58,937 nucleotides of DNA from Rhodobiaceae bacterium (GTDB lineage: Bacteria; Pseudomonadota; Alphaproteobacteria; Rhizobiales; JANQQB01), in the NCBI GenBank assembly GCA_028285165.1, contig JANQQB010000058.1, forward strand, positions 1 through 58,937, in the 5' to 3' direction. Below the pieces are notes generated by a model. It did not search any database, was not told where the DNA came from, and saw only the letters and a list, made by a program, of their open reading frames with translations. Shown piece by piece: positions 1 through 9,785 of the stretch (the first letter of the stretch is position 1; every line of letters starts with the position of its first letter). The translations under genes and the position numbers were made by a program.

Positions 1-114
1 GCGCAGCATGGTGAAGGCCAGGGAATGCGCCTTGGACCAGTAAATGAATTGCGGATCCGGCGCCATCAGAAAAGGGCGCTGCGTCAATCCAAAATGGGCA
101 TCGTAAATGGACAT
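1..114 (-). CDS. ExeA/GspA-like AAA ATPase, N-terminal fragment (PEP-CTERM/XrtA-associated ATPase type), truncated by window edge
   Basis: Reverse translation from ATG at 114 gives MSIYDAHFGLTQRPFLMAPDPQFIYWSKAHSLAFTMLR, typical YexxFgLxxxPFxxxPDPxF N-terminus; open to the window edge. Confidence 0.7.
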   Translation of the reverse strand, partial: MSIYDAHFGLTQRPFLMAPDPQFIYWSKAHSLAFTMLR

Positions 115-147
115 GTGCCGGTTCCCAACTGCCGCCGCAATGCGGCT

Positions 148-2628
148 TTACTGACCCTGTTGTGGTGTGGTCTCAAGACCCTTCAATGTCGATTTGACCG
201 CAGCGAGCTGCGGAAACGTCTTGCCATCCGCCATCGCCACGACTTTTTCCAATTGCTTGCGAGCCAACTCGGTCTTCTCCGCTTTGGCGTAGGCCATGCC
301 GAGATGGTACTGGACCAACAGATTGTCCGGCAGGGCCTCGGCCGCAGGTTCGAGAATGCTGACGGCCTCTTGATACTCACCACGCAGGTATTGAACCCAG
401 CCGTAGGTGTCTTGGAATTGCGGAATGTCGGAATTGCTCAGGCGCTGGGCCACCCGACCGGCCCGTTCCAGCGAGTCCGGGTCGCTGCGGAAATCCGTCA
501 ACAGGCTCGCCAGATTGTTGGCGACCAGATAGCTCGACGGCCGAAGCGCATAAAGCCTTTCATAATCTTCGATGGCCTTTTCGAACTCGCCGGTCTTTTC
601 GTACAGATTGGCCCGCACGAGGATGAGAGGCGCGGATTCCGGCCGCCGTTCCAGGCCGGTATTCAAGACCTGTCGCGCCTCGTCCGGGCGATCTTGCTGG
701 ACATAGAAGGCAGCGAGCGTGGAATAGGCACGGATGCTTTCCGGATCGCTTTCGACTGCGGCGCGAAGATGCTCCTCGGCCGGGGCAAAATCCCTTTGGC
801 GCAGGTTCAGCGTCGCCATCAACATATGCGCTTCGGCGTTTTGCGGATTATCGGCCAGAACACCGGCAACGAATTCTTTTGCCGCCGCTATTCTGTCAGA
901 GCGCAACAAGGCGGCGACCATGGCAGCCATATTGGACCGCGTGTTGCCGCGTTGTTCGTTGGATTCCTGAAGCAGCGAAATGCTCTCGTCGAACCGCTCT
1001 TGGCCGCTCAGCGAGGCGGCGATGATCTGGTCGGCCGAGCCGCCATCCTCCAATTGCCGCAATTGCTGGGCGATTTCCTCCGCGCCGACCCAGTCATTCA
1101 ATTGCAGGCGCAGGTTGGCGAGCGCCCGCAGCATTTGTACATTGCGCGGCGACCGCTGGATGGCATCTTCCAGGACGCCGGCAGCGAACTCGCGCTTGTC
1201 GGGACTGCGCGCCAGGAAGCGGGCATAGGCAAGCGCGGCTTGCGGGGCGTGATTGGACACCTGAACCGCCGATGCCATGCGTTCACCAGCCAGATCTGGG
1301 CGTCCGGCGCGTTCGTGGGCGGTCGCAAGAAGCAGCAGAACCGGGGCCGAATTCGGCGCTTCGTTCAGTGCCGAGCGCAGGTATTCGATGGCCCGGTCGT
1401 AATTGTCCTCGGCCAGTTCCAATTGACCGCTCAGGTAGAGCGCATCGGTGTTGCTGGCGTCAGCCGTCAGAACATCCTGCAAGATCCCTTTCACTTCGGT
1501 GCGCACGGCCGCGTCGCTCGAGGCGTTGATCAGTTTCAGCCGGGCAAACAAAACCTGGGCGGAATTTCGAACCTGAGGGATGTCGCTTGAGGAAATGATG
1601 GCGCGCAATTGCGCCAAGGCTTCGTCCTGCTTGCCGTTGGACGCGTCCAGACGGGCCAAATTGGATTCGAACTCAAACCGGCGCTCGGTGTCTTCGGTGC
1701 CGGCGATCAACGACACCAGTTCGGCGCGCGCCGCGTCATAGCCCTTTTTCTGGTTGAGGAATTGCACGACATTGATTGCCATGCTCGTGTTGTCCGGGTT
1801 CTGCGCGGCGATCGTGCGCAGTTCGGCTTCCGCTTCGGCGTCATTGCCGCGGCGCAAATGCCAGCGCACTAGCGACTGCCGGTAATTGGCATTGTTCGGA
1901 TAATGGGCGAACAACGCTTCCAGCGCCGGGCCGATTTCGCCAATCCGCCCGGCCTGTTCAAGAATGTTCACCCGGAAAATATGCACCGCGACGTTTTTCG
2001 GATCGTGCTCCATCGCGATCGCCAACTCACCGAGCGAACCGGGCAAATCCCCGTCTCTTGCCGCCAAGGCCGCCAGGACCATTCGGGCATCGGTGTTGGT
2101 GCCGTCGATCGCCAGCGCTTCGTTGGCGGTCTTGCGGGCCGAATCGACGTTTTCGAGCTTCAAGGCGACAGCGGCCTTCAGCGCCAGGATGCGGGGATCC
2201 TGCGGTGCCAGTTGAAAGGCCGTGGTCGAGTATCGCAGCGCTTCGTCCAACTGACCGGCGAGCAGCATGATCTGCCCGATCCGGTAATGGGCGTCGAGCA
2301 AGGTCTCGTCGATTCCCACTGCGACCTGATAATGGCCAAGAGCTCCGCGGAGGTCGCCGGCGGATTGGGCAATCCGACCGAGTTCCATATGCACGCCGGG
2401 CATGTTGTTGCGCAGCTTCAGCGCGTTCCTGAACTCCAGGCTGGCCTTGGTCGAATCGCCGTCCTTGAGAAGTTCCAGGCCCCGTTCATAGTGGCGTTGG
2501 GCCCTTTCGTCGGCCGATTCGCAGGCCGCAAGCGCCAGACTTGCCACGACGAGCGCAACGGTAGCGGGTACGCGGAACAGCTGACAAGACAATGGAACCC
2601 CCATCAAAACTCTACTCTGATCGTTCAC
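148..2628 (-). CDS. TPR-repeat lipoprotein, PEP-CTERM/exosortase-system PrsT-like
   Basis: 826 aa, lipobox-like SLALAAC, many TPR repeats; next to the exosortase and ExeA-like ATPase. Confidence 0.8.
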   Translation of the reverse strand: MNDQSRVLMGVPLSCQLFRVPATVALVVASLALAACESADERAQRHYERGLELLKDGDSTKASLEFRNALKLRNNMPGVHMELGRIAQSAGDLRGALGHYQVAVGIDETLLDAHYRIGQIMLLAGQLDEALRYSTTAFQLAPQDPRILALKAAVALKLENVDSARKTANEALAIDGTNTDARMVLAALAARDGDLPGSLGELAIAMEHDPKNVAVHIFRVNILEQAGRIGEIGPALEALFAHYPNNANYRQSLVRWHLRRGNDAEAEAELRTIAAQNPDNTSMAINVVQFLNQKKGYDAARAELVSLIAGTEDTERRFEFESNLARLDASNGKQDEALAQLRAIISSSDIPQVRNSAQVLFARLKLINASSDAAVRTEVKGILQDVLTADASNTDALYLSGQLELAEDNYDRAIEYLRSALNEAPNSAPVLLLLATAHERAGRPDLAGERMASAVQVSNHAPQAALAYARFLARSPDKREFAAGVLEDAIQRSPRNVQMLRALANLRLQLNDWVGAEEIAQQLRQLEDGGSADQIIAASLSGQERFDESISLLQESNEQRGNTRSNMAAMVAALLRSDRIAAAKEFVAGVLADNPQNAEAHMLMATLNLRQRDFAPAEEHLRAAVESDPESIRAYSTLAAFYVQQDRPDEARQVLNTGLERRPESAPLILVRANLYEKTGEFEKAIEDYERLYALRPSSYLVANNLASLLTDFRSDPDSLERAGRVAQRLSNSDIPQFQDTYGWVQYLRGEYQEAVSILEPAAEALPDNLLVQYHLGMAYAKAEKTELARKQLEKVVAMADGKTFPQLAAVKSTLKGLETTPQQGQ

Positions 2629-3151
2629 GTGACATCTGCACGATCACGAACTACTGGATCGAAAGTCTTGCCCCGACCGAATTATGCCTTGAAACACGCG
2701 AAGAATACCAGTTTCGCCGCCGGACCACAACACTATGCAAGGTCTCCATAGCAAACACCGGTGCGACATCATATTGCCACGTTTCGATATCGTGAACACG
2801 CACGGTTAATTGCGCGGCGCTTCACAATACCTGAGCGTGCCGCTTTGCGCCCCCTTGTCGACACATTTCGGGCCCATTCTTGTTCCAACTCTCGATGATC
2901 GACCTTATAAGGCAATTGTATCGCCCGGATTCAAGTCCGATGCCGTAAGTTGCGGTAACATGGCCGTGCCGCACAGAGCGGTCGCACCGCCAGACCGCAA
3001 CCGGCAGGGCGGAACCGAAGGGTCAACGCATTCGGCAGTCCGCAGACGGCGCGGCGGTGCGGACAGCCGGTCGATGGGAAACAATGCCGTCGTTCGGGAA
3101 CCTGGCTGGTCCGGCGCTGCGGAATCGGGCAGCACGTGTGAGACGAGGTCG

Positions 3152-3167
3152 TAACCTGTTAAGGTTA
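3152..3167. promoter_or_regulatory. Perfect inverted repeat TAACCT-GTTA-AGGTTA in AT-rich upstream region
   Basis: Read directly; followed by AATATTTATTTATATTCG, upstream of the PssD/PssE-like pair. Confidence 0.35.
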
Positions 3168-3388
3168 ATATTTATTTATATTCGTTGAAACGTGTTGTAC
3201 AAATGCATAGTTCTTGTAGCAGACGGAAGGCAACGACTTTCGAACGACGCCTGGTCGCCTCAGGCGTTGCAGCAAAAAGAGTGCATAGTGGAAATGGTCC
3301 GCAGGCCAGTCGATGGCCACGCCACCGGAGCATTTCAGATGAGTGTCCTGGAAGATCAAGTTCTTCCGCGTATGGGGGTTGGGTCGCG

Positions 3389-3931
3389 TTGAAGAGTCGC
3401 ACCGGTGAGGACGGCGATTTACCTTTCGTAAAAGGTAATTCTGTTCGGGAAAATCTGCTGTCAGGCAAGAAAGTTTTGGCAATTGCGTCGGGTGGCGGTC
3501 ACTGGGTGCAATTGAGGCGGATTCGCAATGCCTGGCAAGATGCCGAAGTCACCTATGTGACGACGGATGCGGGGTATCGCGACGAGGTCGTGCGCGACGC
3601 CTGCCATGCAAAAGTCCCTGACTTTTTCGTCGTCCCGGATGCCAACAGGTGGAACAAGTTCCGGCTGGTCCAGCAATTGGCGGCCATCCTGATCGTGCTG
3701 TTGCGCGTGCGTCCGCATATTGTCGTGACCACGGGTGCCGCGCCGGGTTACTTTGCCGTTCGCCTTGGGCGATATCTGGGCATCCGTTCGATCTGGATCG
3801 ACAGCATCGCAAATGCCGACGAACTCTCACTGTCCGGCCAAAAGGCTGCCCGTCATGCCGATCTCTGCCTGACGCAATGGAAGCATCTGGCGCGGCCGGA
3901 AGGCCCGCATTTCTGGGGGTCGGTCCTATGA
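3389..3931 (+). CDS. Alg14-like glycosyltransferase membrane subunit (PssD/EpsF type); start uncertain (in-frame TTG chosen)
   Basis: KVLAIASGGGHWVQLRRI ... VVTTGAAPGYFAVRLGRYLGIRSIWIDSIANADELSLSG; overlaps the next ORF by ATGA. Confidence 0.75.
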   Translation: MKSRTGEDGDLPFVKGNSVRENLLSGKKVLAIASGGGHWVQLRRIRNAWQDAEVTYVTTDAGYRDEVVRDACHAKVPDFFVVPDANRWNKFRLVQQLAAILIVLLRVRPHIVVTTGAAPGYFAVRLGRYLGIRSIWIDSIANADELSLSGQKAARHADLCLTQWKHLARPEGPHFWGSVL

Positions 3932-4428
3932 TTTTTGTAACAGTGGGGACGCAACTTCCCTTCGACCGGTTGATCGGCGCCGTCGATTCCTGGGTCGAAG
4001 AAACCGGACGGACGGACGTATTCGCCCAGATCGCCAATCCCGGGCCCGACGGATACCGGCCGCAACATTTCGACTACACCGCTCATGTTTCGCCAGCCGA
4101 GTTCAAACAGCGCTGTCAGGAAGCGGAGTGCATCGTCGCGCATGCCGGCATGGGCTCCATCATCACCGCGATGACCTATGCGAAACCGCTGGTTATTATG
4201 CCGCGGCGCGCGCATCTGGCCGAACACCGCAACGATCATCAATACGCGACCGTCAAGCAGTTCGGCGGTCAGCCGGGCATTCATGTCGCGGACGATGCGG
4301 ACGCGCTGAGCCAGACGCTCAACGCCTTCTTCACCGACGTGCCGTCAAACCGGTCGGCGACGCCGATCCCGTCGGCGGCCGAACACCGCCTGATCGATGC
4401 GGTGCGGTCCGCAATGGCGCAATTGTAG
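3928..4428 (+). CDS. Alg13-like glycosyltransferase catalytic subunit (PssE type)
   Basis: MIFVTVGTQLPFDRLIGAVD ... IVAHAGMGSIITAMTYAKPLVIMPRRAHLAEHRNDHQ; ATGA overlap with upstream gene. Confidence 0.85.
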   Translation: MIFVTVGTQLPFDRLIGAVDSWVEETGRTDVFAQIANPGPDGYRPQHFDYTAHVSPAEFKQRCQEAECIVAHAGMGSIITAMTYAKPLVIMPRRAHLAEHRNDHQYATVKQFGGQPGIHVADDADALSQTLNAFFTDVPSNRSATPIPSAAEHRLIDAVRSAMAQL

Positions 4429-4675
4429 CGCCGTATCCGTTTCGCCGTCATCCGCGCCCGACACACGTTGTTTTGTCAGCTTCAGCCGTAGGATCGGCCT
4501 GCGTTGAAACGCACGTGGTGCGCTCGGTCAGAACGGACGATCACTCGCAGAAATGATGTCTGGAAATCAGGATCGCCTGCCGGGCGCAGTCGGATTGCCC
4601 TGGCTGCGGTTGCATGCAAGCGATTCAGTTATTTGACTCACTGCGTTGTTGGGCATCAGCATTGTCGGTCCGAGG

Positions 4676-4703
4676 AGAGCCCGCCAAACCGGCGGGACGC
4701 TCT
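4676..4703. terminator. Possible stem-loop (AGAGC-CCGCC-AAACC-GGCGG-GAC-GCTCT) downstream of the exosortase gene
   Basis: Inverted repeat in the intergenic gap; no strong T-run. Confidence 0.35.
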
Positions 4704-4778
4704 GCCTGCCAGGCCTCATCAACCTGCTGATTGCCGACAGATCGATCGGGCCGTCCGTCCCCTCTCAGGATACGGTAT

Positions 4779-6392
4779 CTATTGCGGCACGAATTCCGGC
4801 AGGCGAGAGACCATGCCCGGCAGGAAGCGCTGCAGACGCGCATCCGCGTCGGCTTCGGTCTCGCCGGCACCGATCGGCGTGATGATACGAACGAGGGCGC
4901 CATCGCTCCGGCTCATGGTGATCTGATCAAGCACGGTGTAGGCCTTGGCGACATAATCGCTCGTCAGGCGGCGGCCGCGGCCCTCAAGCCAGTAATAGAC
5001 GACCTGCTGGGCCAGGCCCTTCTGGATCACGGCGCGATTCACGTCGAACGACACCTGGCTTCCCGCGGAATCGGTGAACGAGACCGGCTTCTGGCTCCAG
5101 GTGGACACTTCCCAGCCACCGACAGGCAGGCAGACCTCAGGTGAGTGGATGCCGCTGCCTTCGGTCTGGCTGTCGTAATAGGCGATGAAGAGGCCGACCG
5201 GTCCGTTTTCTTGTTTGCTCTCATAGTGTGCAGAGAGATAGTCGTCGGCGCCGAGCACAACCTCGATTTCCGGTTCGACGAACGACAAGCTGCCGCTCCA
5301 GCCGTCGAATGACCGGGAAAACGCCACCAGTTGAGCGCGCTCCACGGTGACGCTCTGGGCGCCCGGAGAGGCGTACCAAGCCGTTGCGCAGATCATCGGC
5401 AGGATCGCGGACACGATCAGCGCGCGGGACGGAACGATCGTCTGGATCTTGGCAAGCTGTGTCCCGGCGCCGTTGAAGTCGAGCTCGATCGCATCGGCAA
5501 TCGATCCCTTCGAGCCGCGCGTCAAAAGGCGCAGGCAGACCACGAGACCGATCAGGAGAAGCACGCAGGCCAGGAAGATCACCCAGCCCTCGAACATGTG
5601 GAGGAAGCCTTCAGCGTGCCCGATCCCGTACGAATTGACCAGGACGCCGATCACGCCGATCCGGAACGAGTTCAACAACACCGTGATCGGGACGCATGAC
5701 AACAAAAGTACGGCCTTGTGCCACATCGGACCGCGATAGAGCAGCGCAAATACGTAGCTGAAGCTCATGATCGGGAACAGATAGCGCAGCCCGGAACAGG
5801 CTTCCGCCACATGCAGTTTGTAGACGCCCAGATCGATGATGTTGCCATCCAGGAAGACAGGAATGTCGAACAGCATGATCAGCCAGACGCCGATCTCCGA
5901 AGAGACGGTCTGGAGGTAAATCGACACCTTCCAGTAAATGAATTGCGGCAGCGGCAGCATGAAGACGAGATGCAGGATGGACGGCCACAGCATACGGCCA
6001 CGGGTCCAACCGTTCACGACCAGAACCAGTCCCCAGAGATAGAGGATCATCCCGTAGGTGACGATATCCGGGATCTGCGTCAGGTTGCCGAGCAGTCCGA
6101 CCAGCAGTGCCGCCGTGACGACGCTGACACCCGGCCACCATTGATCGGTAATGGCGCCGCGCCGCGGCGGCAAGTGGCGCATTTCCTGCAGGAAAAGGAA
6201 ACCGGAAATGATCGGGATCAGCGGGCCGTGGCTGTATTCCGGTGTTTGCCAGGCCTGGCCGAGCGAGACGATGCCGTACCAGAAAAACGCAATACCGGCT
6301 GCAATCGCGCAGATGAACCAGAACGCCGGTGCCAGCGACACACCGGAATCGCCCGATCCGACACGCTGAAATTTCTCAAACGGTACACTCAC
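4779..6392 (-). CDS. Exosortase (EpsH-type) fused to a C-terminal EpsI domain, XrtD-like
   Basis: Multi-TM N-terminus with AEACSGLRYL (Cys), LNSFRIG (Arg), GHAEGFLHMFEGW (His); C-terminus with FIAYYDSQTEGSGIHSPEVCLPVGGW (EpsI signature). Confidence 0.85.
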   Translation of the reverse strand: MSVPFEKFQRVGSGDSGVSLAPAFWFICAIAAGIAFFWYGIVSLGQAWQTPEYSHGPLIPIISGFLFLQEMRHLPPRRGAITDQWWPGVSVVTAALLVGLLGNLTQIPDIVTYGMILYLWGLVLVVNGWTRGRMLWPSILHLVFMLPLPQFIYWKVSIYLQTVSSEIGVWLIMLFDIPVFLDGNIIDLGVYKLHVAEACSGLRYLFPIMSFSYVFALLYRGPMWHKAVLLLSCVPITVLLNSFRIGVIGVLVNSYGIGHAEGFLHMFEGWVIFLACVLLLIGLVVCLRLLTRGSKGSIADAIELDFNGAGTQLAKIQTIVPSRALIVSAILPMICATAWYASPGAQSVTVERAQLVAFSRSFDGWSGSLSFVEPEIEVVLGADDYLSAHYESKQENGPVGLFIAYYDSQTEGSGIHSPEVCLPVGGWEVSTWSQKPVSFTDSAGSQVSFDVNRAVIQKGLAQQVVYYWLEGRGRRLTSDYVAKAYTVLDQITMSRSDGALVRIITPIGAGETEADADARLQRFLPGMVSRLPEFVPQ

Positions 6393-6789
6393 TCGGAAAC
6401 TCGCTCTTTTTTCTGGTTTTCAGAGATCGGTTGACGCCGCTGTAGCCTTCGCTGCCACCTGCAACCGCTCCCAGGACAAGTAAACCTGCAATAGAAAAGG
6501 TGTCAGATCGCCTGTCGCCCGCATAAACCCTGCGAAAATTCCCTAACATGAAACCTGTGATGCCGAAAGTTCAAATAAGATTGACCGCGCGGTACTTAAA
6601 GGCTGGGATTGTCCGCAGATTTCCGTTTGCAGGATCGGGATCTAACATACATTCCCGACCGCCCAAACCGGGTTCAGGCAAAGTGCTTAACGTCGAAAGT
6701 GCTTGTTTCCCGGCTTTGCCAGGCCGAATCCGGCGCTACGGAACGAACCACTTCTGCGCGGACAGACGCCCGACTGGCGTCGCGACCGA

Positions 6790-6927
6790 TCAGTCGTCGT
6801 CGAGAATGCGTTCGGCGGCGCCGTCCAGGTCTTCGTACTGGCCGGAATTCAGGCTCCAGATGAAGGCCGCCAGACCCAGGCCTCCCAGAAACAGCGCGAT
6901 CGGGATCAGGATGATCAGGTGGTTCAT
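6790..6927 (-). CDS. ccoS: cbb3-type cytochrome oxidase assembly protein CcoS
   Basis: 45 aa MNHLIILIPIALFLGGLGLAAFIWSLNSGQYEDLDGAAERILDDD, absent from ORF track; ATGA overlap with ccoI stop. Confidence 0.93.
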   Translation of the reverse strand: MNHLIILIPIALFLGGLGLAAFIWSLNSGQYEDLDGAAERILDDD

Positions 6928-9245
6928 GCCGTACCTGCCTGTTTCTGCCGCAGGCCGCTTGGACGCGGCGCTGCGGGTACGACGGGACGTCGGGCAGCCG
7001 CAGATGCGCCGCCCCTATCCAGGTTCAAGCGGAAACTGTTGGCGACAACCAGGATCGAGGACGCAGACATCGCGATGGCGGCCACCAGCGGTGAGGCATG
7101 GCCGGACACCGCGATGGGAATAGCGATACAATTGTAGGCAACGGCAAGGCCGAGATTCTGCCGGACGATACGGCCGGTCTGTCGCGCGACACGAACGGCC
7201 GTGTCGAGGGCACCTAGGGTCTTGCCCGTCAGGACGAGGTCGGCCGACAACCGACCGATATCGGAACCGCTTGCCGGCGCGATCGATACATGGGCAGCGG
7301 CCAGCGCCGGCGCATCGTTGAGACCATCCCCGACAAAAAGAACCTTCCGGCCCTCCTCCTGCAGGGATTCGATGCAGGAAATTTTGTCTTGCGGTGTGAG
7401 CCCGGCCCGCCACTTCGCGATATCAAGGCGTGCCGCTACCGGCGCGACTGCTCCGGCCGTGTCCCCGGACAGAATCCAGGTATCCAGTCCGCTTCCGGCC
7501 AAACGGGCCACCGTCTCGCCAGCATCGGAACGCAAGGTATCGGCCAGGCCAAACCGCATCATCGGTCCGCCTTCGCGGGCGAAACAGACTTCGCTTCCGC
7601 CCTCGCTGGATGCGGCTGGAAGCTCGTTTGGGGCGGCGATCTCGGCGACCCAGCTCCGTCGGCCGAGGCGGGCTATCTTTCCGTCATGGCGGGCCTGCAT
7701 GCCGAAGCCGGCCTCTTCGCTTATGTCGGTAAGTGCCATATACGCGGACGGTTTGCCGGTCTCGGCAATGGCACGCGCCGCCGGATGGACCGAGCGACCG
7801 GCCAGCGCCGTTGCGATGTCGCGATCGCGCGGGCTGCCGCCCGAAACATCGGCAACGCGCAATTGCCCAAGCGTCAGCGTGCCGGTCTTGTCAAACACGA
7901 CCGTGTCGATCTCTTTCAGTTTTTCGAGCGCGGCCCCGTCCTTCACCGGAATACCGGACCGAAACAGCCGGTTGGCGGCCACGACCTGGGCAATCGGGAC
8001 AGCAAGTCCGAGCGCGCACGGACAGGTGATGATCAGAACCGAAATGGCGACGAACAGCGAGGTGCGCCAATCGCCGCCGGTCCATATCATCCAGCCGACA
8101 AAGCTGATGGCGGCCAGAAGATGCACGACAGGCGCATAAATACGGGCAGCCCGGTCGGCGATGCGCACGTAGCGTGACTTGCCTTGTTCGGCCGCCTCCA
8201 TCATTTGCATGATTTCTGCGATGAAGGATTCGGTGGCGACGCGGGTAACGCCGATGCGCAGCGGCGCCGACAGGTTGAGAATGCCGGCTTCCACGTCGAG
8301 GCCCGGACGGGCCGGCGTGGGTTCGCTTTCCCCGGTCACCAGCGACCGATCGAGATCACTGGTGCCTTCTTTGACTTTGCCATCCAGCGGCACGCGTTCG
8401 CCGGCGGCGACGACGATCTCGTCGCCCGGGCCGATATCGCCCAACGGTCGGTAGGACAGGGTGCCGTCGGGCAGGACCAGCGTGGCGCCGCTTGGAATCA
8501 TGCGGGACAGGCGGGTGACTGCGCCGCGCGCCCGTTGGCGCATCATATGATCCAGGTAGCGACCGATCAGCAGAAAGAAAAGCAGCGTGACGGCGGCATC
8601 GAAATAGGCCGCCTTACCGCCTGACATGCTTTCGGCGATGCTGATGCCAAGAGCCAGCAGTACGGCAAGCGAGATCGGCACATCCATGTTGAGACGGGCC
8701 GCTTGTAGGGCGGACAGGGCCGAGGCAAAGAATGGCCGCCCGGCGTAGAGCACGGCCGGGACTGCGATGACACCGGAGATGAGATGGAACAGATCGGCGG
8801 TTTCCGCTGTCGCTCCCGACCAGACAGACACCGACAAGAGCATGATGTTGGCCGCTGCGAATCCGGCGACGGCCAGGCTGAGGAGCAACCGGCGCCCGAC
8901 CGGATCGCCTTCTTCTTTCAGGTTGGCCAGATCAAAGATATCGGCTTCGAAACCGAGATCGGCCAATGCGCCGACAAAATCTGACGGGCCATTGTCCTCA
9001 GGACACCAGCGCACGCTGACACGGCGGGTCGACAGGTTGGCGCGGACGGTGCGCACGCCGGGCAGGCGGGTGAGGCCGGTCTCGATCGCCTTGATGCAGC
9101 CGACGCAATGCATGGCAGGCACCAGAAAATCGCTTTGTACACACGTATCGTCGGTCTTGTGCGAGGCGGCCAGCAGGCGTTCGCGTTCAAGCCGGGTGCG
9201 GATGGCCGCTTCGTCGGGCCGTGCTTCCATGCCGCAGCAGGTCAT
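6924..9245 (-). CDS. ccoI: Copper-translocating P1B-type ATPase CcoI/FixI
   Basis: HMA CVGCIKAIETGL, CPCALGLAVP, DKTGTLTLGQL, GDGLNDAPALAAA; in cco cluster. Confidence 0.95.
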   Translation of the reverse strand: MTCCGMEARPDEAAIRTRLERERLLAASHKTDDTCVQSDFLVPAMHCVGCIKAIETGLTRLPGVRTVRANLSTRRVSVRWCPEDNGPSDFVGALADLGFEADIFDLANLKEEGDPVGRRLLLSLAVAGFAAANIMLLSVSVWSGATAETADLFHLISGVIAVPAVLYAGRPFFASALSALQAARLNMDVPISLAVLLALGISIAESMSGGKAAYFDAAVTLLFFLLIGRYLDHMMRQRARGAVTRLSRMIPSGATLVLPDGTLSYRPLGDIGPGDEIVVAAGERVPLDGKVKEGTSDLDRSLVTGESEPTPARPGLDVEAGILNLSAPLRIGVTRVATESFIAEIMQMMEAAEQGKSRYVRIADRAARIYAPVVHLLAAISFVGWMIWTGGDWRTSLFVAISVLIITCPCALGLAVPIAQVVAANRLFRSGIPVKDGAALEKLKEIDTVVFDKTGTLTLGQLRVADVSGGSPRDRDIATALAGRSVHPAARAIAETGKPSAYMALTDISEEAGFGMQARHDGKIARLGRRSWVAEIAAPNELPAASSEGGSEVCFAREGGPMMRFGLADTLRSDAGETVARLAGSGLDTWILSGDTAGAVAPVAARLDIAKWRAGLTPQDKISCIESLQEEGRKVLFVGDGLNDAPALAAAHVSIAPASGSDIGRLSADLVLTGKTLGALDTAVRVARQTGRIVRQNLGLAVAYNCIAIPIAVSGHASPLVAAIAMSASSILVVANSFRLNLDRGGASAAARRPVVPAAPRPSGLRQKQAGTA

Positions 9246-9760
9246 TGTTTTGCAATCCCGTTTGCCGCCTCGTCCTGGCCCACGGTGATACGTGCTTCGA
9301 TCCGGTACGGGCCCTGTTCATGGTTTCCGGTCACGGCAACCTGCCAAACGCCGGGTCCAAGCGGATCCTTTGCCCAATACAGACCGTCGGACCGATAGGT
9401 CAGCGCGACTTCATGGTCCATCGCTTCGTAGGCCGGACGGCCGATCTCGGCACTGGCGTCCGTGAGATGGACCGGGGCACCGTCCTTGTCCGTCAGCTTG
9501 AATTCGATGCTGCCGTCCCGATAGTCGATCGTTGCCTGCCATTGCCGGGCCGCCTGTTCGCGGGAAGCCGCCAGACGTTCATTGTATTGTTGCGAGGCGA
9601 CATAGGAATTGCGCACGACCAGGCCGGTCCAGGATTGTGAGGCGAACGTCGCCATGGTCAGGTTGACGGCAATGATCACGCCGAAGAAGCAGAGCATGGC
9701 AATCAGCATATGCTTGCCTGTGAACGGGTGCTCGTCGCTGAAGGCAAACGGGCTTTTCAT
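9242..9760 (-). CDS. ccoH: FixH/CcoH family protein
   Basis: MKSPFAFSDEHPFTGKHMLIAMLCFFGVIIAVNLTMATFA; position between ccoG and ccoI. Confidence 0.92.
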   Translation of the reverse strand: MKSPFAFSDEHPFTGKHMLIAMLCFFGVIIAVNLTMATFASQSWTGLVVRNSYVASQQYNERLAASREQAARQWQATIDYRDGSIEFKLTDKDGAPVHLTDASAEIGRPAYEAMDHEVALTYRSDGLYWAKDPLGPGVWQVAVTGNHEQGPYRIEARITVGQDEAANGIAKQ

Positions 9761-9785
9761 GGCGATGTTTCCTCCTTGACCTGTG

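Noticed and set aside
25-1590. 521-aa plus-strand ORF antisense to the TPR lipoprotein
   Set aside because: No recognisable domain; mirrors codon bias of the well-supported minus-strand TPR gene.
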